Of a stretch of 64,000 nt of DNA, positions 15,264 through 28,460 are shown one piece after another; the stretch's first letter is position 1; the number at the start of each line of letters is the position of its first letter. The notes below the pieces were generated by a model that was given only the letters and a program-made list of their open reading frames with translations, made no database searches and had not been told where the DNA came from. The stretch is taken from positions 177,823,741-177,887,740 of the forward strand of contig CM041465.1 in the NCBI GenBank assembly GCA_023213395.1. The letters run 5' to 3'. The translations under genes and the position numbers were made by a program. Source of the DNA: Cycas panzhihuaensis. Taxonomy: Eukaryota; Cycadophyta.

Positions 15264-18180
15264 ATGGTTGAACCAGAGCAACAGATGGAGAAAAGGTTTA
15301 TGAAGATGGAGTAAAACCTCAAAAGGCTAACTCAGCTTATGGTGCAACTAGTTTCTCAGTAAGGTACAACTTTTTTAGCAGCCAAAGACAAGAAGAAGGA
15401 AGAAGATGAACACGTAAAACAAGAAACAAATGAAGAACCTACATAAGACTAACAAGCTAAAGAGGAAGAAGATGACAGTCTATCAGTAACAATGCATCCA
15501 TTCAAGGTAGAGGTGAAATTAGAATTACCCATCTATAATGGAACCCTAGACGCTAAAAAGTTAGATGAGTGGTTGGACCAATTGGAAACATATTTTTTAA
15601 TTTATAGGTATTAAAACTAGTATAAAATTACTTTTGCTAGGTTAAAATTGTCTAAACATACATTAGTTTGGTGGAATGAATACCTTAAATCCCACAATGT
15701 AGCTGAAATCATATGGCAGCATTTTAAAATCGTCAAAAAGAAGTAATTCTACCCTATTAGGCATGAAGAGTAACAAAGGACTGAATGACAATATTACCGA
15801 TAGGAAAGAGGATAAAATATCCAAGACTATACAATAAAATTTTAAAAGCAAAATGTTGTGTTGGGCATCTCTTTACTGGGTAAAGACATCATGCTGAAAT
15901 ATATCAGCAGGCTGCATCAGCATATTCAGTAGGAACTTTAATTGTTTGAAGTTAAATTGCTTGATGAAGCCAGTAAGAAAGCAATTTCTATAGAGAAAAT
16001 GAATAAGAAGGTGTACGTAAGGTTTGCACCTTAAGAAGATAACAACAATCCTTCCCAAGGAAAGAATTTTCTAATAAAAGTTGGACAATAACTGACTGGG
16101 GGTTTTGGTAAGAAGAAACAAGCTAATACCACTCAAATCAAAGTCACTTGCATGCATTACAAGTAAGTGGGTTACAACATAGAAGATTGTTGATTATTAC
16201 ATTCAGAGAAGTGGCCAAAGAGCAAGGGAAAAGGTAAAGTTAAAACTGAAGATAAAGCTTTACTTAACTTTGTAGGTGATGAAGACATTAGCAACATTGA
16301 AGGAGTTAATGAGAAATTGAAATAAAACAAAGCATGGTTGATGCCATCTTTGATGGAGGATGCCAAAAGAACTTAATCTCAGAGGTGTTAATGAAGAAGC
16401 TGGGATTAAAGATATATGCACATCCAAAACTATATCCTCTTGGATGGTTGCAAAAAGATTCAGAGTTGTAGATTGCTCACCAATAAAAGTTTAAATTTAT
16501 AATTTCTAAAAAGTTTATTGATAAAGTTGAATATGAGGTAGTTCCTTTGGATGTTTGTCAAGTTATGTTTGGCAACCCATATATCTATAATAAAGATGGA
16601 GTCCATCATAGGAGGCTATGAAAGATTCGACTCATCAAGGATAAGAAATCATATTTAATTAATGCATTAAAGCCACGAAAGAAGATCTCTTTCATATCCT
16701 CCCAACAAGCGAAAAGATTGATTAATGCTTGTGGGAAATTTGTGCTGCTTATAATGAAGCAAAAGGTGGAAGAAAAGGAGCAAGCAGAGTCCTCAATGCA
16801 GGCACTAGATAGGAAACAAGTGTAGTAGATTAAAAGCCTAAGGAATAGGTACAATGACATATTCCAAGAGCCAAAAGGACTACCCCCTAAGAGGGTAATT
16901 GAACATGAAATCCAACTAGTTTTCAATTCACCTTTGCCCAATCTTAGTCTTTATTGAAACTCAGTTTTGGAGAATAAAGAGAGTAAGAGGCAAATTCAAG
17001 AACTCTTGGAGCAATAAGTGATCAAGTCAAGTTATTCCCCATATGGTTCACCTATTGTTTTAGTGCAGAAGAAAGCTGGAAGATGGAGACTGTGCATTGA
17101 CTACTGGGCTTTGAATAAGATCACCATAAAGAATTGACATCCCCTACCATATATAGATGATTTATTAGACCAGCTATAGTCCACAAGATATTTTAGAAAG
17201 TTGGACCTAAAAGTAGGCTACCATCAGGTTCAAATTCAGAGGATTACAGCCTTCAAATCAAAGCAAGGGCTATTTGAATGGATGGTGATGCCTTTTGGTT
17301 TATACAGTGCACCTGCCACCTTCATGAGGTTAATGAATGAGGTATTGAGACCCTTCATTGATGACTTTGTAATTGTCTATTTGGATGATATTCTAATTTT
17401 TAACCATACTTGGGAGGAGCACCTCCAACATGTCGAGTAAGTGCTCAAAGTCCTTCAAGAGTAGCAGCTGAAACTTAACTTGAAGAAGTACAAGTTTGGA
17501 AAGTAATCTCTTGTCTTCCTGAGTTTTATAGTTGGAGGAGAAGAATTGAAGATTGACCTAACAAAGATTAGAATCATTCCTAATTAGCCCATACTCGAGA
17601 CAACCATGGAGGTAAGAAGTTTCATTGGTGCATGTCAATATTTAAGGAAATTTATTTTCAAATTCTCTCAAATTATGGTACCTCTTCATGCATTAATGAG
17701 AGGACATGCAAAGTTCCTTTTGGTGAATGAACAAGAGGAAGCTTTTAGGCTTTTGACGTAAAAAAAATTTGAAGCACCAATTTTAGTCTTACCCTCATTG
17801 CATAAACCATTTGAGTTAGAGATTGATGCTTCAGGCTATGCCATGGGAGCAGTGTTGAAGCAAGAAGGAGGACTAATAGTATACCATTTAGAGACATTTA
17901 ATAAAGCTATCATAAACTACCTAACTTACGATAAGGAGATCTATGAATTATACCAAGCAGTTAAGTATTGGAGACCCTATTTGTTGGGAAAAAAGGTAGT
18001 CATCCACATCAACCACAAGCCTTTGTAATTCTTGCAGACACAGTCCAAATTGTGGCAGGCCAGGCACATGAAGTGGATGTTCTATTTGCAGTAGTTTCAC
18101 ATCATGGTCAAGTACAAGAAAGGAATGATAAATAAAATTATAGACTTGCTATCTAGACCTCCTCAATAGCAAGGTATTTC
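15264..18180 (+). pseudogene. Gypsy G gag-protease-RT-RNase H
   Basis: A single polyprotein frame broken mainly by in-frame stops. Gag starts at ATG 15264 (MVEPEQQMEKRFMKMEX) and includes the capsid-like ELPIYNGTLDAKKLDEWLDQ and later GISLLGKDI. The protease region (about 16335-16600) has DGGCQKNLIS and VVPLDVCQVMFGNPYIY. RT (about 16960-17560) shows [37 protein letters not shown] and an intact YLDD active site. RNase H (about 17750-18170) shows EIDASGYAMGAVL. Most stops sit where relatives have Gln or Trp (CAG to TAG, CAA to TAA, TGG to TGA), as expected from cytosine deamination. It is dead but conserved enough to place confidently in gypsy. Confidence 0.88.
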
Positions 18181-18199
18181 TAGTTGGTTAGTAGCTTTA

Positions 18200-19249
18200 C
18201 AATTTTAGCCCTTTTTCCATGATGAATATATTGATTTGTACTTGAAAGACCAGGCATTTAAACATATATTAGAGCAGCTATATTAGGGAAAGGTAGTGGT
18301 TGGTTTTCAACTAAAGGATGGCTTACTTTTCAAGCATAGTATGCAAACTAATTGAAGTGGGTAAGAGAAGCTTATACCTCTCGAGTTGTAGGACACTTTA
18401 GAGTAGAGAAAGAAGAACTAATACAAAATGATTGCAATCTTCAAAGGAAGTAGACCAAAACTAAAAGAGACATAATTGAGCCCTTCAGGATTGCAAAGGA
18501 AGGATAAGTGCCTAGTAAAGAAAAATGGCACAACAAGAAAAAGGGAAGAATCAAATTCCCTCATCTACAACTATAAGGTTTATGAGGCCATGAACTCCTA
18601 AAAAAAGGGAGTTTTGATCCATTTTCATATCTATTAATTTCATAATACTCTTCAAAATAAGTATAAAATGCATTGGTAATATTTATTTTTATGTTTATAA
18701 CCTTTTTTTGGCATAAAAATGCTATTCAAGCTCTTAAAATATGAAAAAAATATAATTTTGGTACAACCTGTCCTTACCGATGGTACAACCAAGAAGTCTA
18801 CCAGTGTGACCAAGAAGTATGTTGGTGTGACAAAGAAGTCTGCTAGTATGACTAGGAAGTCTGTTGGTGCAAGCAAGAAGTCTACAAGTACAACTAGGTG
18901 ACCTGTTAATGTCATCAAGTGACCTATTAATGTGACCAAGTGACCTGTCAGTACGACCAGACCCATAGATTGTGACCAGTAGGTGCAACTAGAAAACAGA
19001 AAAATAGAAAAAACAGATAGGAAAATTGGATTTTGATGAAGGAAAAGGATTATGTTTGGCATAAAAATTTAGGAGGGTGATTTTACATGTGTCCTCTACA
19101 TAATAAAAGAAAGAAACCCTAGATTAAATGGTTTTAAATCAATTTTTCAACCGATCAAAATGTAGGTTGAAAAACTAAAATGAAAAAACTATTTTTAAAA
19201 GAAATAAGCATGGAAGGGTTTTAAATCTACCTAGATTTATTCAAAAATC
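18200..19249 (+). other. Gypsy G 3' spacer without integrase
   Basis: The first part (about 18200-18420) still resembles the linker after RNase H (VVGFQLKDGLLFK). The expected zinc-binding and DDE integrase domains are absent; instead there is A-rich sequence, the 21-bp tandem repeat and more A-rich DNA up to the polypurine tract. This suggests an internal deletion or a non-autonomous derivative. Confidence 0.6.
18782..18970. repeat. 21-bp tandem repeat, about 9 copies
   Basis: Units vary around GGTGTGACCAAGAAGTCTGTT. The unit length is a multiple of three, so the first copies read as a seven-residue repeat rich in Thr-Lys-Lys-Ser; later copies carry in-frame TGA. The minus-strand frame over it is a shadow. 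Confidence 0.88.
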
Positions 19250-19260
19250 AAAAGGGAGGA
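19250..19260 (+). other. Polypurine tract of gypsy G
   Basis: AAAAGGGAGGA lies immediately before the TGCCCAGCAAC start of the 3' LTR, as expected for a plus-strand priming site. Confidence 0.75.
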
Positions 19261-19812
19261 TGCCCAGCAACTGTAGACACAGTAGGAAAAGTAAGAATTA
19301 TGGGGAAATAATGCAGAGTAGCTTCCCAAATAAGAAGAATAGATCCAAACTAAAGACTGCATAGGAGAAACAGAGGAAAATAGAGATGTAGAGGAAAAAT
19401 AGACATAAAGAGCAGAAGAAAAGTGCCCAGATCTATTTATGAGGCATTGAAGAAGCCTAAGAAGGTTCAGAAGTAACCAAAGGAGGAAGAAAACTAGTCA
19501 TAACAGTCCAAGGAATATGCCTAGGTAGAAATATTCTCCAAGAAAGGGTTTATGGTTGAACAACATCCAAATCTTCATATGTAGATCACTAGTGAAGGTA
19601 CCAAAGAGTACATAGTAGCCCAAAATATGCCTAGCATACATTCCTCCATTTCTAAATTATTGTAGCAGTCCTATTAAAGCTCAGTAGAGCGCAAAAATAC
19701 AGAATTTTATAAGGAAAAATCAAAACATTTTTAAATATAATGTAACATTATTATATATTATTCTAAATTTGTTTCCATTGGATTAAGTCTTTACTTTTCC
19801 ATTTAAATTCAG

Positions 19813-19816
<4 letters not shown>
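19261..19816 (+). repeat. 3' LTR of gypsy G
   Basis: Starts TGCCCAGC after the polypurine tract and ends GATCA at the edge of a TA microsatellite. Its last ~310 bp match the 5' LTR. Confidence 0.82.
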
Positions 19817-19854
<38 letters not shown>

Positions 19855-19981
19855 CAGAGAGAGAGAGAGAGAGATACACACATATACATACCGATACACA
19901 TACACACACACACAAATATCTATCTATCTATCTATATACACACACGCACATGCACACACAAATATATATATATATATATAG
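19815..19981. repeat. Compound microsatellite TA/GA/CA/GATA
   Basis: A short version of the 7-14 kb array, with TA, GA, CA and CTAT tracts. Together with the left array it brackets gypsy G. Confidence 0.92.
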
Positions 19982-20369
19982 AAGATAGGGTATGCTTTTA
20001 GGATGGGATATTTGCCACCACATTCTTAGTATCGAGGGTAGGTCTCCTGATGGCCTTGTGCCCACCTACAATTCGTAGTTTAGATCCAGATTGCCTGGGT
20101 TATTTTAGGACTTTCAAATATGATTACTTGGACCCACTATGGTCTTAATCTTGATCAAAACCCACTTAGCACGACTACTGCTCGATGTGGATTCTTAAGG
20201 AGTTTAATGATTCTTACTCATCGTCATTCTTGAAGACTAGGAGTTTTTATCATTCTAGTCAGATTTACATGTCCATTTGAGCACTTTATTATTTGTTGAT
20301 TCTCACAACTTCTTCACTTTTTGATGACCATATCTTGAGCAATTATTGTATATCCCCATGGCATTGATC

Positions 20370-20760
20370 ATCCACACTAATTAGGGTAGCCATGGAAATT
20401 TGGGGGCTTCTGTTGTAGCCTGGGTCATTTGAAATCACCTTGGGTATACCTTCATTCAATATAGAGTATATCTACCTAAGGCCACCAATAATAAAACTAA
20501 GTATATTGTCATTGTAGATGCTATAATAAATGAAATTTTCTTCCACTATGGCCCCATCATTTTATATTATAATTCACAAATGTCTGTATCCCATCTCACC
20601 TAGAATTACCATACCCTTTACCCATGATTGAGGTCTTTAGCCATCATTGCTAGATCCTTGTTGGCCTAATTCTCTTCAGTTGATATTTATCATATTCCCT
20701 CTGGACATAACACTGAGGTTGATAGTTTGGTAAACTTCATCTTGGAGTGTCATTTTATAT
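20370..20760 (+). pseudogene. RNase H domain remnant
   Basis: One frame reads IIHTN*GSHGNLGAS, LPKATNNKTKY, YNSQMS and VDIYHIPSGHNTEVDSLVN, matching the plan of plant RNase H domains (TDG-S-GNPG, NNQAEYEA, DSQ, HIPRG-N-EADAL). Three of the four catalytic acids are changed, each explicable by G-to-A: Asp to Asn (20379-20381), Glu to Lys (20499-20501) and Asp to Asn (20571-20573). The last Asp remains. It could derive from the additional RNase H of a Tat/Ogre-type gypsy element or from a LINE; no flanking RT was found. Confidence 0.72.
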
Positions 20761-23700
20761 GGATGGATAATTCTCCTTTAACCCAACATGCCTCATATTA
20801 AGGCTCATCTCTAGGGGGGCAATTCCCCCTAGCCTCACCTTTGAGAGGCACCCACTGATGAGGTAAAACTAAGGCAGTACCCTTAAGATTACATAACCTC
20901 TTTTGAAGCTATGCCGTGTTGTTGAAGCTTTCCATATACTCTAGCGAGAGCTTAAACTACCACCGTGCTTTAAGACGAGGATAAACTACTATGTAAATTT
21001 GTATATATTTAACTAGGATGTAGCTTTCACAAGTTGTACAACTTATTTATGCTCCATATCCTCATTCTCCTTATTTTATCATATATTTCTTTTTACACAA
21101 CATTTATTTAGAAAAATCCAAAAAAGAAAATAAGTATAAAATATAAAATTCCTTTGAAAAATCTAAAAAATAATAATAAAACTAATAAAATAATTAAAAA
21201 AATCATAAAATATTAAAAATTAAAAATCTTACCTCTAAAAGATGACTACTAATGAGGTAAAACTATGGTAACCATACCTAGCTTATTAAGACTTTCTTCT
21301 CCTTGGATATTTGAGGCACTACTTCATGTATTTAAGGGGCTTTAGGCTTCTAAGCCCTGAACTTAGGCCACATCACCTGCCTTATCTTACCTTAGAGGGA
21401 ATCCATCTATCTTTTGACATATTTCACTCGTACATACCTTAGATTTACATCCACTGGCCTAGAGATTGATACAATCACTAATTTATCATCTGTCTTAACT
21501 TATTCACCTTTGCACTAGGTTCCATAGGAGGCTAAACTAAGGGTAGCCCCTTCAATTTGCTACTGATAAGGTTCTACTATGGTAGTCACTACCTCGTGTG
21601 ATTCACATGTATTTAATTTTTATTATTATTATATCTCATCTCATTTGTATTAGCATTCACCATCTTTTAGGTTTAGATTAAAGAGGTTCTATTGCCAAAG
21701 GGGTAGTGTTTCCCAACTTCTAAGAATTAGACTTAAATATTCAATTGAGCAAGGTAAATGTAGGTATGTTCCTACCCCTTTGTTACTCTTTTATTCTACT
21801 TACATTTGAGATTATGTGATGGATACACTTACTTATTTATATGTTGATTAGTTCATATCCCACTTTACATGTCAATGACGATTATGACATTAGTCAATGG
21901 CTCAGACGTCCACCCATTGATTCTTCTAAGTTGGAAAAGGTGCTTCCCTGACCTTTTACAACCTATTTTATCTCAATTATTACTTCATTATTTTACTTTT
22001 TTGGTCTTCATTCCATCTTTGTACCACCTCTTACTAATTGATAGATACCTTAGGATATGTTATTTATCATATTATCTAATTGCATAGAAAATTATTAGCC
22101 AAAATTAATTATATTTCCATATAGCCTACTATTTTGATTACATCAATAGTATTGTAGATATATTTATGATACCACAAATATATTTATAATACCATAAATA
22201 TATTTATGGTGTGATTATCACCAACCCAGGTTCAGGTTTAATGGAAATAGTCAGCTCTTAAATGTAAATTTGTTAGACTTGATATGTCATAACAGCCCCA
22301 AGTTAGTTCACATCTACTTAAGGAGGCTAAATAAGCCTCAAACTACTTAATTTTTACCTATCTCAATGCTTGTTCCATTAAACCATGACCAAGATTAATG
22401 GTTTTTGAGAGGTTGTTTTCCTATATTATGGGCTAAAAACCACGATCCCACTACCTTATTTTCAAATCTCATCTAATTTACAGAGAGAAGGGGGGAGACA
22501 TGGAGACTTGGGCTAATATGTTGTTATGTTATTAGAATTATGTTAGACACTAGTAATTTGGGAGCAAACACCTAACCATACTTTGAGAGAGCATAAGCAA
22601 GCCTTCACAAATCATTGAAGAGTCCTTAAGAAGGTGATTTTCAATAGGCATTGGCCACCATCCCTTCCCAAGGTATATGTATACCACTCTTCTCTTATTT
22701 AGGTAAAACTTTCCTCTTATTTCCATCAAATTCATGCCAAGATGTGTGATTTAGTAATGATTGCATGCTAGTAGTTTCTTTGAGGTTCATTCACCTTTAT
22801 TGAGTGAGTTATACTTCTGTTGGTGCCCTTTTCACCTTATTCTTGATTGATATATCTCAACAAGTTATAGGATATAGGGAGCTTTCTTAGGTATAACTTT
22901 GGAAGTTACTCATATTTAGTGGATGGTTGCCATCCTAAGGCATCCCTCTAACCACTCCATTGCATTTCCTTTTGCTTATAAATTAGAAATCTCATTGTGA
23001 TGCTTTGAATTTCTTTCTCTATAAGTTAAATATGTCATCAAAATGGCATTAATCATTTTACAGTTTTCTTTTTTCTATGAGCTAGTAACTTGTATACAGA
23101 AAGATGAAACACAGCTTTCAAAGTCACCAATCGAGTATATCTATTCAAGAGAAGCCGCAATTATTTCCTACATTGATTTCATCTTGAAAGGGTAAGCTAA
23201 GGGTCCATTTGGTTGTGCTTCCTTTTAGATTTAGTGATTTGCATCTTTCTTTTTTCATCATAGGAAGGTTTTGACAAGCGAAAACATTGTCAAATTCATC
23301 TCTTAGGGGTAAGTAAGTATTAGCCTCCTTTCATTTCCATTACATAAGAGGTGTTATAGATTCATATGCAGAAGACATCGCTTCTCTAAGTGTCATTTTC
23401 CTAGGTATACACCTTCACTCTTCTTTTTCACTTATAGCCTTTTCCATTTGATTAACATTTCCTTTCTTTTTAATTTATTCTAAAAACATAAGAAGAGAAG
23501 AAAGGAGGAAGGAACTTGTGAACAAAAAGTAAAGAACAAAGAAAATAGGAAAAGAAAGATAAAGAAGAAATAACATGTGTGTTTCCCTATTCTTCCCATT
23601 ATCCTTTTTTCCCCATATATATATGCACAATACCAAAAAATAAAAGGAAGAAAGAGGAAAGAAAAAGTGAAAAGGAGAGATTCATTTTGATTTATTCATC

Positions 23701-25128
23701 TCTTTTCCTCCCTCATTCCCTCTTAGTCCCCAAAAAGAAAAAAGGAAAGAAATAGAGTGCTTGTTTCACATTTCCTTATATTTCTCTTTTATGCATTTGC
23801 ATTGACATATGTGTTTGCATTATTTTCTAGAGTAGCTTGCTAAAGTAATTAAATTGCATCCTAAGTAGCTAGCCCAAAATGTGAGGAGGGACCATGTCCA
23901 TACAAGTCCTAAACCTGTAAGGGCAAAACAAAAACTTGTTAGGCGTAGATCAAGTGCATCCACTTAAAAGTTAAAAGCATATAGTCATGTTTAGAAGCAT
24001 ATTATATATCCCTATTATAACCTCCATATCATTTGGTACCTATAGGTTGTAATCTTCACTTGAATGCATGCATGTTTCTACTTCAACACCCTTGGTTTAG
24101 CCTTGTAGGAGAATCAAAACAACCCTCCTTGTATATGCACTTAAGTAGTGCACGAGCACCCTTCATGGGTGCTTTAGGATTTATTGCATGTGCATAGACT
24201 CAACACCCTAGGTTTATAGTTGATTAATTACAAGCATCTTATACCACTCATGATTGGTGTGTTTCAGATAAAATGCCTTTAAATACTTCAATATTATTAC
24301 TATAATATAGGATGGTGCTATTATGCTACTAAAGTTACAAGATTTAGTATTATTATTGTAATATAGAATTATGTTGTTTAGTGTTATTGTTATAATATAA
24401 AGGTATACTATAGTCTTGACAACTTTATGGAAGTACAACAATCTCAAAAAATTTAGTTATGTGATAACAATATTTGATGTAGTAAGCATCTTACTAGATT
24501 TTGACATAAGTGTACCTAGTTTGTATTCCCTTCAATAAAGTCCTATGTCAATACTAATGCTTAACTCAATATTTCAAGGCACTAATTATGGAGGAATATT
24601 TGTTCTTGTAATTATGAAAGCCATGCAAACGTGTTTAAGAAGGGTAGCTTCCTAGAACTAACCACTAACCAATACATTATAGATGAAAGGTGATCGATAA
24701 TTTACTCATACTAGGTAAGAAAGGGGACCTAAAAGGGTCCTTTGATATACTTGAAGGTATGTGGATGCTCTATTTTATAGCTAGGTACTATTTAAGTCCT
24801 ATGTGAGTAGTGTGATTTACTTCTTTTCATGCATAGGTATATACCCAAGTTTATTTGGTTGAGTATGATGGTTTTGTATGATGTTTATAGACCTATGGCA
24901 TAAGATCTCTACCTAACCTCTAAAAGAAAGGGGTGTGAGGGTTTACTACCTATTTGCAATTGATTGTAGGACTTTACAAACTTATTAAAGAAAAGAAAGT
25001 AGAAGTAAATGTAAGAGAGGGCTTCATGAGTGTTACCATGGAAAAAAAAATCATAATATTTTTGCTTCTTCTACTAATCAACTTCTTCTTGATTATGATT
25101 TACTACTTTAGATGGATATATGAAAACA
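20761..25128. other. Gene-free AT-rich DNA
   Basis: No frame of convincing coding character. Phrases such as GATGAGGTAAAACTA recur at about 20858 and 21250, suggesting old repeat copies. A purine-rich stretch lies near 23480-23760. The part at 24540-24790 resembles the reverse complement of 43580-43830. Confidence 0.5.
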
Positions 25129-25140
25129 GCTTTGATACCA
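25129..25140 (-). other. Probable primer-binding site of a minus-strand LTR element
   Basis: The minus strand reads TGGTATCAAAGC, one base from the iMet primer site, preceded on that strand by a plausible LTR end (TTCCA plus AG). Confidence 0.5.
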
Positions 25141-25142
25141 CT

Positions 25143-25600
25143 TGGAAGGGTTATTCTAGGAATCTACATTAATTTAATATAAAAGAGTATAAAAGATATG
25201 AAATATACAACCACCAAATTTCTATTATTATTTTATTCACCAAGATTATAGAAAAAGAGACACTTGCAAGAACATTAAAAGATCACCAAATTTATAAGGT
25301 AGTATAATATCATAAATGAATTCTAGATGTAACCTTACTTTATAAATGTTAGGCATTAAATAGATAAGAGTGGCCCTTCTTCATAGAATTCTATTGGCAG
25401 GAAAATGGTCCCCACTTATATTGGAGGACATAAACAACCCATGCACATAAGTTCATAGGAATCTCTAACAATCATGTGCTTTAGTCATATGAATTAGCAA
25501 CTCAATTCTACTAGTAATAAATGATTATGTAATGTTTACATATAACTTCTATACCCTTAACATACCTAATACCATTCTTAGTTACATTAAATGTTCATCC
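25143..25600 (-). repeat. Possible 5' LTR of a minus-strand element
   Basis: Inferred only from the primer-binding site at 25129-25140. The far border is unknown, no partner LTR was found, and no coding sequence of that element was recognised below 25128. Confidence 0.3.
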
Positions 25601-25609
25601 TTAGTTTTA

Positions 25610-28040
25610 CTAAATATTAAAATATTACTAAATATTATCAAAATAGACTACAATAAATTCATTAAGTCTCGTGAATGTACTTGGGGTATTTGACATCCCA
25701 AATGGCATGACTAGCCACTTATATAATCCATATTTTATTTTAAAAGTTATATTCTACTCTTCTCCTTCCTAGATTTGAATCTAATAGTAACCACCTCTTA
25801 GGTCAATTTTAGTAAAATATGATATGCCTACTAAAACATCCATCATATCATCTATATGAGAGATATGGAACTTACCCATTACCATGTAATCAATATACAT
25901 TCTCTAAGAGCCATATTTCTTTTGGGTTATACATTGACTTAAACTTTCTCTTACCATCCCTTTTTTTAACAACTCATTAACTTGTCTATATAATTCTTTC
26001 TTCTCCATGGGGCCTAACTTGTACTATGCTTGGTTCACTAGTGTAGAGTTTAGAATCAAATCAATCTAATGTTGGATGTCCTTCTTTAGTAGTAAACCTT
26101 TTAAAAACTCATTAAGTGTGATATCATTATACCCCTATAACAATTCTACTACTTCTTGGGGTATCTATGCTTTCTCATTAATATCTTCCACCTAATGTAC
26201 CACCAAGGCATAACATGTCCCTATCTCCTTTACTTCTTTCAAAAGTTATTTTATTATTAGTATAATCTCTACATGTCCTTTATCTTTAGAGGGTAGTAAA
26301 ATTACCTCTATACCATCCTTTTGAAAGGTGTATTTTTCATCCTATTATAGATAGCCCTTTGTTCATATTGCTATGGTTGTCCCAATAGTAAATGGTATGC
26401 ATCCATAAGTAGGACATCACACCATACCTTATCCCAATAGGTCTCCCTAAGACTAAACTTTACTGAGTATTTATTAATAACTATGACTTTGTTCCTTTTA
26501 TTAAACCATTAAGTTCTATAAAAATGTGGGTGCCTTTCATACTACAATCCTAACTTATATACCATTTCAATTATAACCATGTTTTCATAACTTCCACAAT
26601 TAATGATGACTTTACATAGCTTTCTACTTAATGTACATCTCATCTAGAAGATGTTATTGCATAGCCAAGCATCATCCACCACCTTTTCTTTTCCTTAATA
26701 TTATACTTATCCCTTCCTTGTAATAATCATCCTCCTCCTTAACATTAGGCTTACACCTTCATCAACCATCATTTCAATATTATGTTCCTTTGCATGGTAT
26801 AAGTTCATCCTTAGTTACTCTTCCTACCTCCTAAGTTATGCATTATATGAGGGCACACAAATGCTTTATTACCCTTTTCATTATATTTATAGTAAATAAT
26901 GGGGTTTTAGGGTGAATCCTAGCCCCTTCATCCATTGAAACCTCTCCCTTTACCTCTTGATACTCCTTGGTAACCTTTAACTCTTTGGTTTTGAAACCCT
27001 CTTTGCTCTTACATTCTTCCTAACCTCTTATCCTCCTACCTTTCCATCTAGTTAGAAAACTCTCCTCTATTCCCTCCTCTAGGAATAATTCCTCTTTTAC
27101 CCTTGTATGTAGGTGAGGATCCTCTTGTCACTATAGGTGCCCTTCTAACACTATGCTTTCTTTATTTCTCCTTAGCATTCAATAGTAGTTAATACGTATC
27201 CTCCATAGTCTTAACCCCCATGCATGCTTGATTCATATTGAATAGAAAATTTTAAACCATTTATGTACTTTGCTATCATTTTTTATTTTATCTCTTTATG
27301 ATCCATCCAAATTGTGAGCTTGTAGATCTTATTAGTATAGTCATGTATACTCATTTCCTTTTGCATTATGTTTTAGAACTATTAAGAAAGGATTTGCACA
27401 TAATCTACAAGCAAAAACTTCTCCTTGAGAATCTTCACTGTCTTACTCTAGTTTTGAATCTTCTCTTTTTCTTTTTTCACCCTCTCCTTTTATAAATGGG
27501 CCCATTAAATGATTATATGACCCTTGAGTTTGATACATGCAAACTTGACCTTCTTTACCTCTATCATTTCCTTCTACTCAAAGAAATTTTCCATGTTATT
27601 CAATTAATTAATTAGTTCTTTTGGTTTTAAACTCCCTTCATAGTTTAGAATATCAATCTTCATATTATTAGCCTTGTCTTCAAAGGCTCTTAATAGCCTT
27701 TCTTGAAATTCATGAGGATATGTTCCTTCTCCTTCTACATGTTCCTCTTCCACTTCTTATGTGGGTTCCTTCTCACTCTTGTTTATTCTTAGACTTCCTC
27801 CTTATCTCAAAACCATCTTTTTGAGATCTTCTATTTTTCTATGTAGTTCTAGGATATTTCAATTCATCTAAACCATGCCACCTCTTCTTATTCTTATCAT
27901 TTTTCCTTTATTTCAAAAGTTCCACAAATCCAATCCTTAATAAAACCTCAAAACTCTAAATGATTCCTCCAAGAATACTCAAAATCTAATAGTTATTAGG
28001 TAGAAATTTTTTGAAACTATTCCTCTTTTTCCAAAGTTGA
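25610..28040 (-). pseudogene. Ty3/gypsy remnant F: gag, protease and partial RT
   Basis: On the minus strand RT is readable from about 26200 down to 25630: GPMEKKELYRQVNELLKKGM, MYIDYMVM, YFTKIDLRGGYY and [15 protein letters not shown]. The active site YxDD is YFDN (25634-25645), an Asp-to-Asn change consistent with G-to-A. A short deletion lies just before it. Upstream are degraded protease and gag (about 26300-27950). RNase H, integrase and the 3' LTR are missing: the element is truncated near 25610. The primer site and LTR at its other end agree with this orientation. Confidence 0.78.
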
Positions 28041-28045
28041 GTTAT

Positions 28046-28057
28046 GTTTTAATACCA
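28046..28057 (-). other. Primer-binding site of gypsy F
   Basis: The minus strand reads TGGTATTAAAAC, a decayed iMet primer site, two bases after an LTR end CCCCATCA. Confidence 0.6.
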
Positions 28058-28059
28058 AA

Positions 28060-28460
28060 TGATGGGGTTGATTATCTAAAACCCTATAACCTATATAATA
28101 TGACTTAAAAATTCAACACACAATAATATGCACAAATTATAAGAACCTAGAATTATGGATAGAGGATACAATTGAAAACTTCCAAGAACTCCCTTTTAAA
28201 TGAATAATACCAAGCATAATATAAAAGTGTCTTCTTGACCTTAATTTTCTTGTTATCCCTAATTACCTTTTCTTAAGTTTAATTAATACATCTTACTCTA
28301 AAGTTGTAATTTTCTCTTTCTGAGACCTTTATATAGTTAAACTTAAAATATAATTTTGATTCCTTAAACAACCTTTATTAGGATATGTGTATATAGATAT
28401 ACCTCTAGCAAAGTTATAGTCCTTGACCTAAGGTTCGATTTGATGGGTGATTTGGCAAAA
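28060..28460 (-). repeat. 5' LTR of gypsy F (outer border approximate)
   Basis: The inner end is fixed by the primer-binding site. A minus-strand TATA-like ACTATATAAAGG lies at about 28326-28337. The outer border is a guess because the other LTR is missing. Confidence 0.5.

Noticed and set aside
18652-19062. Two minus-strand frames over the 21-bp minisatellite
   Set aside because: Shadows created by the repeat; the unit length being a multiple of three keeps any frame open.
20034-20350. Short readable text upstream of the RNase H remnant
   Set aside because: No RT or integrase motif could be found, so it was not assigned to an element.
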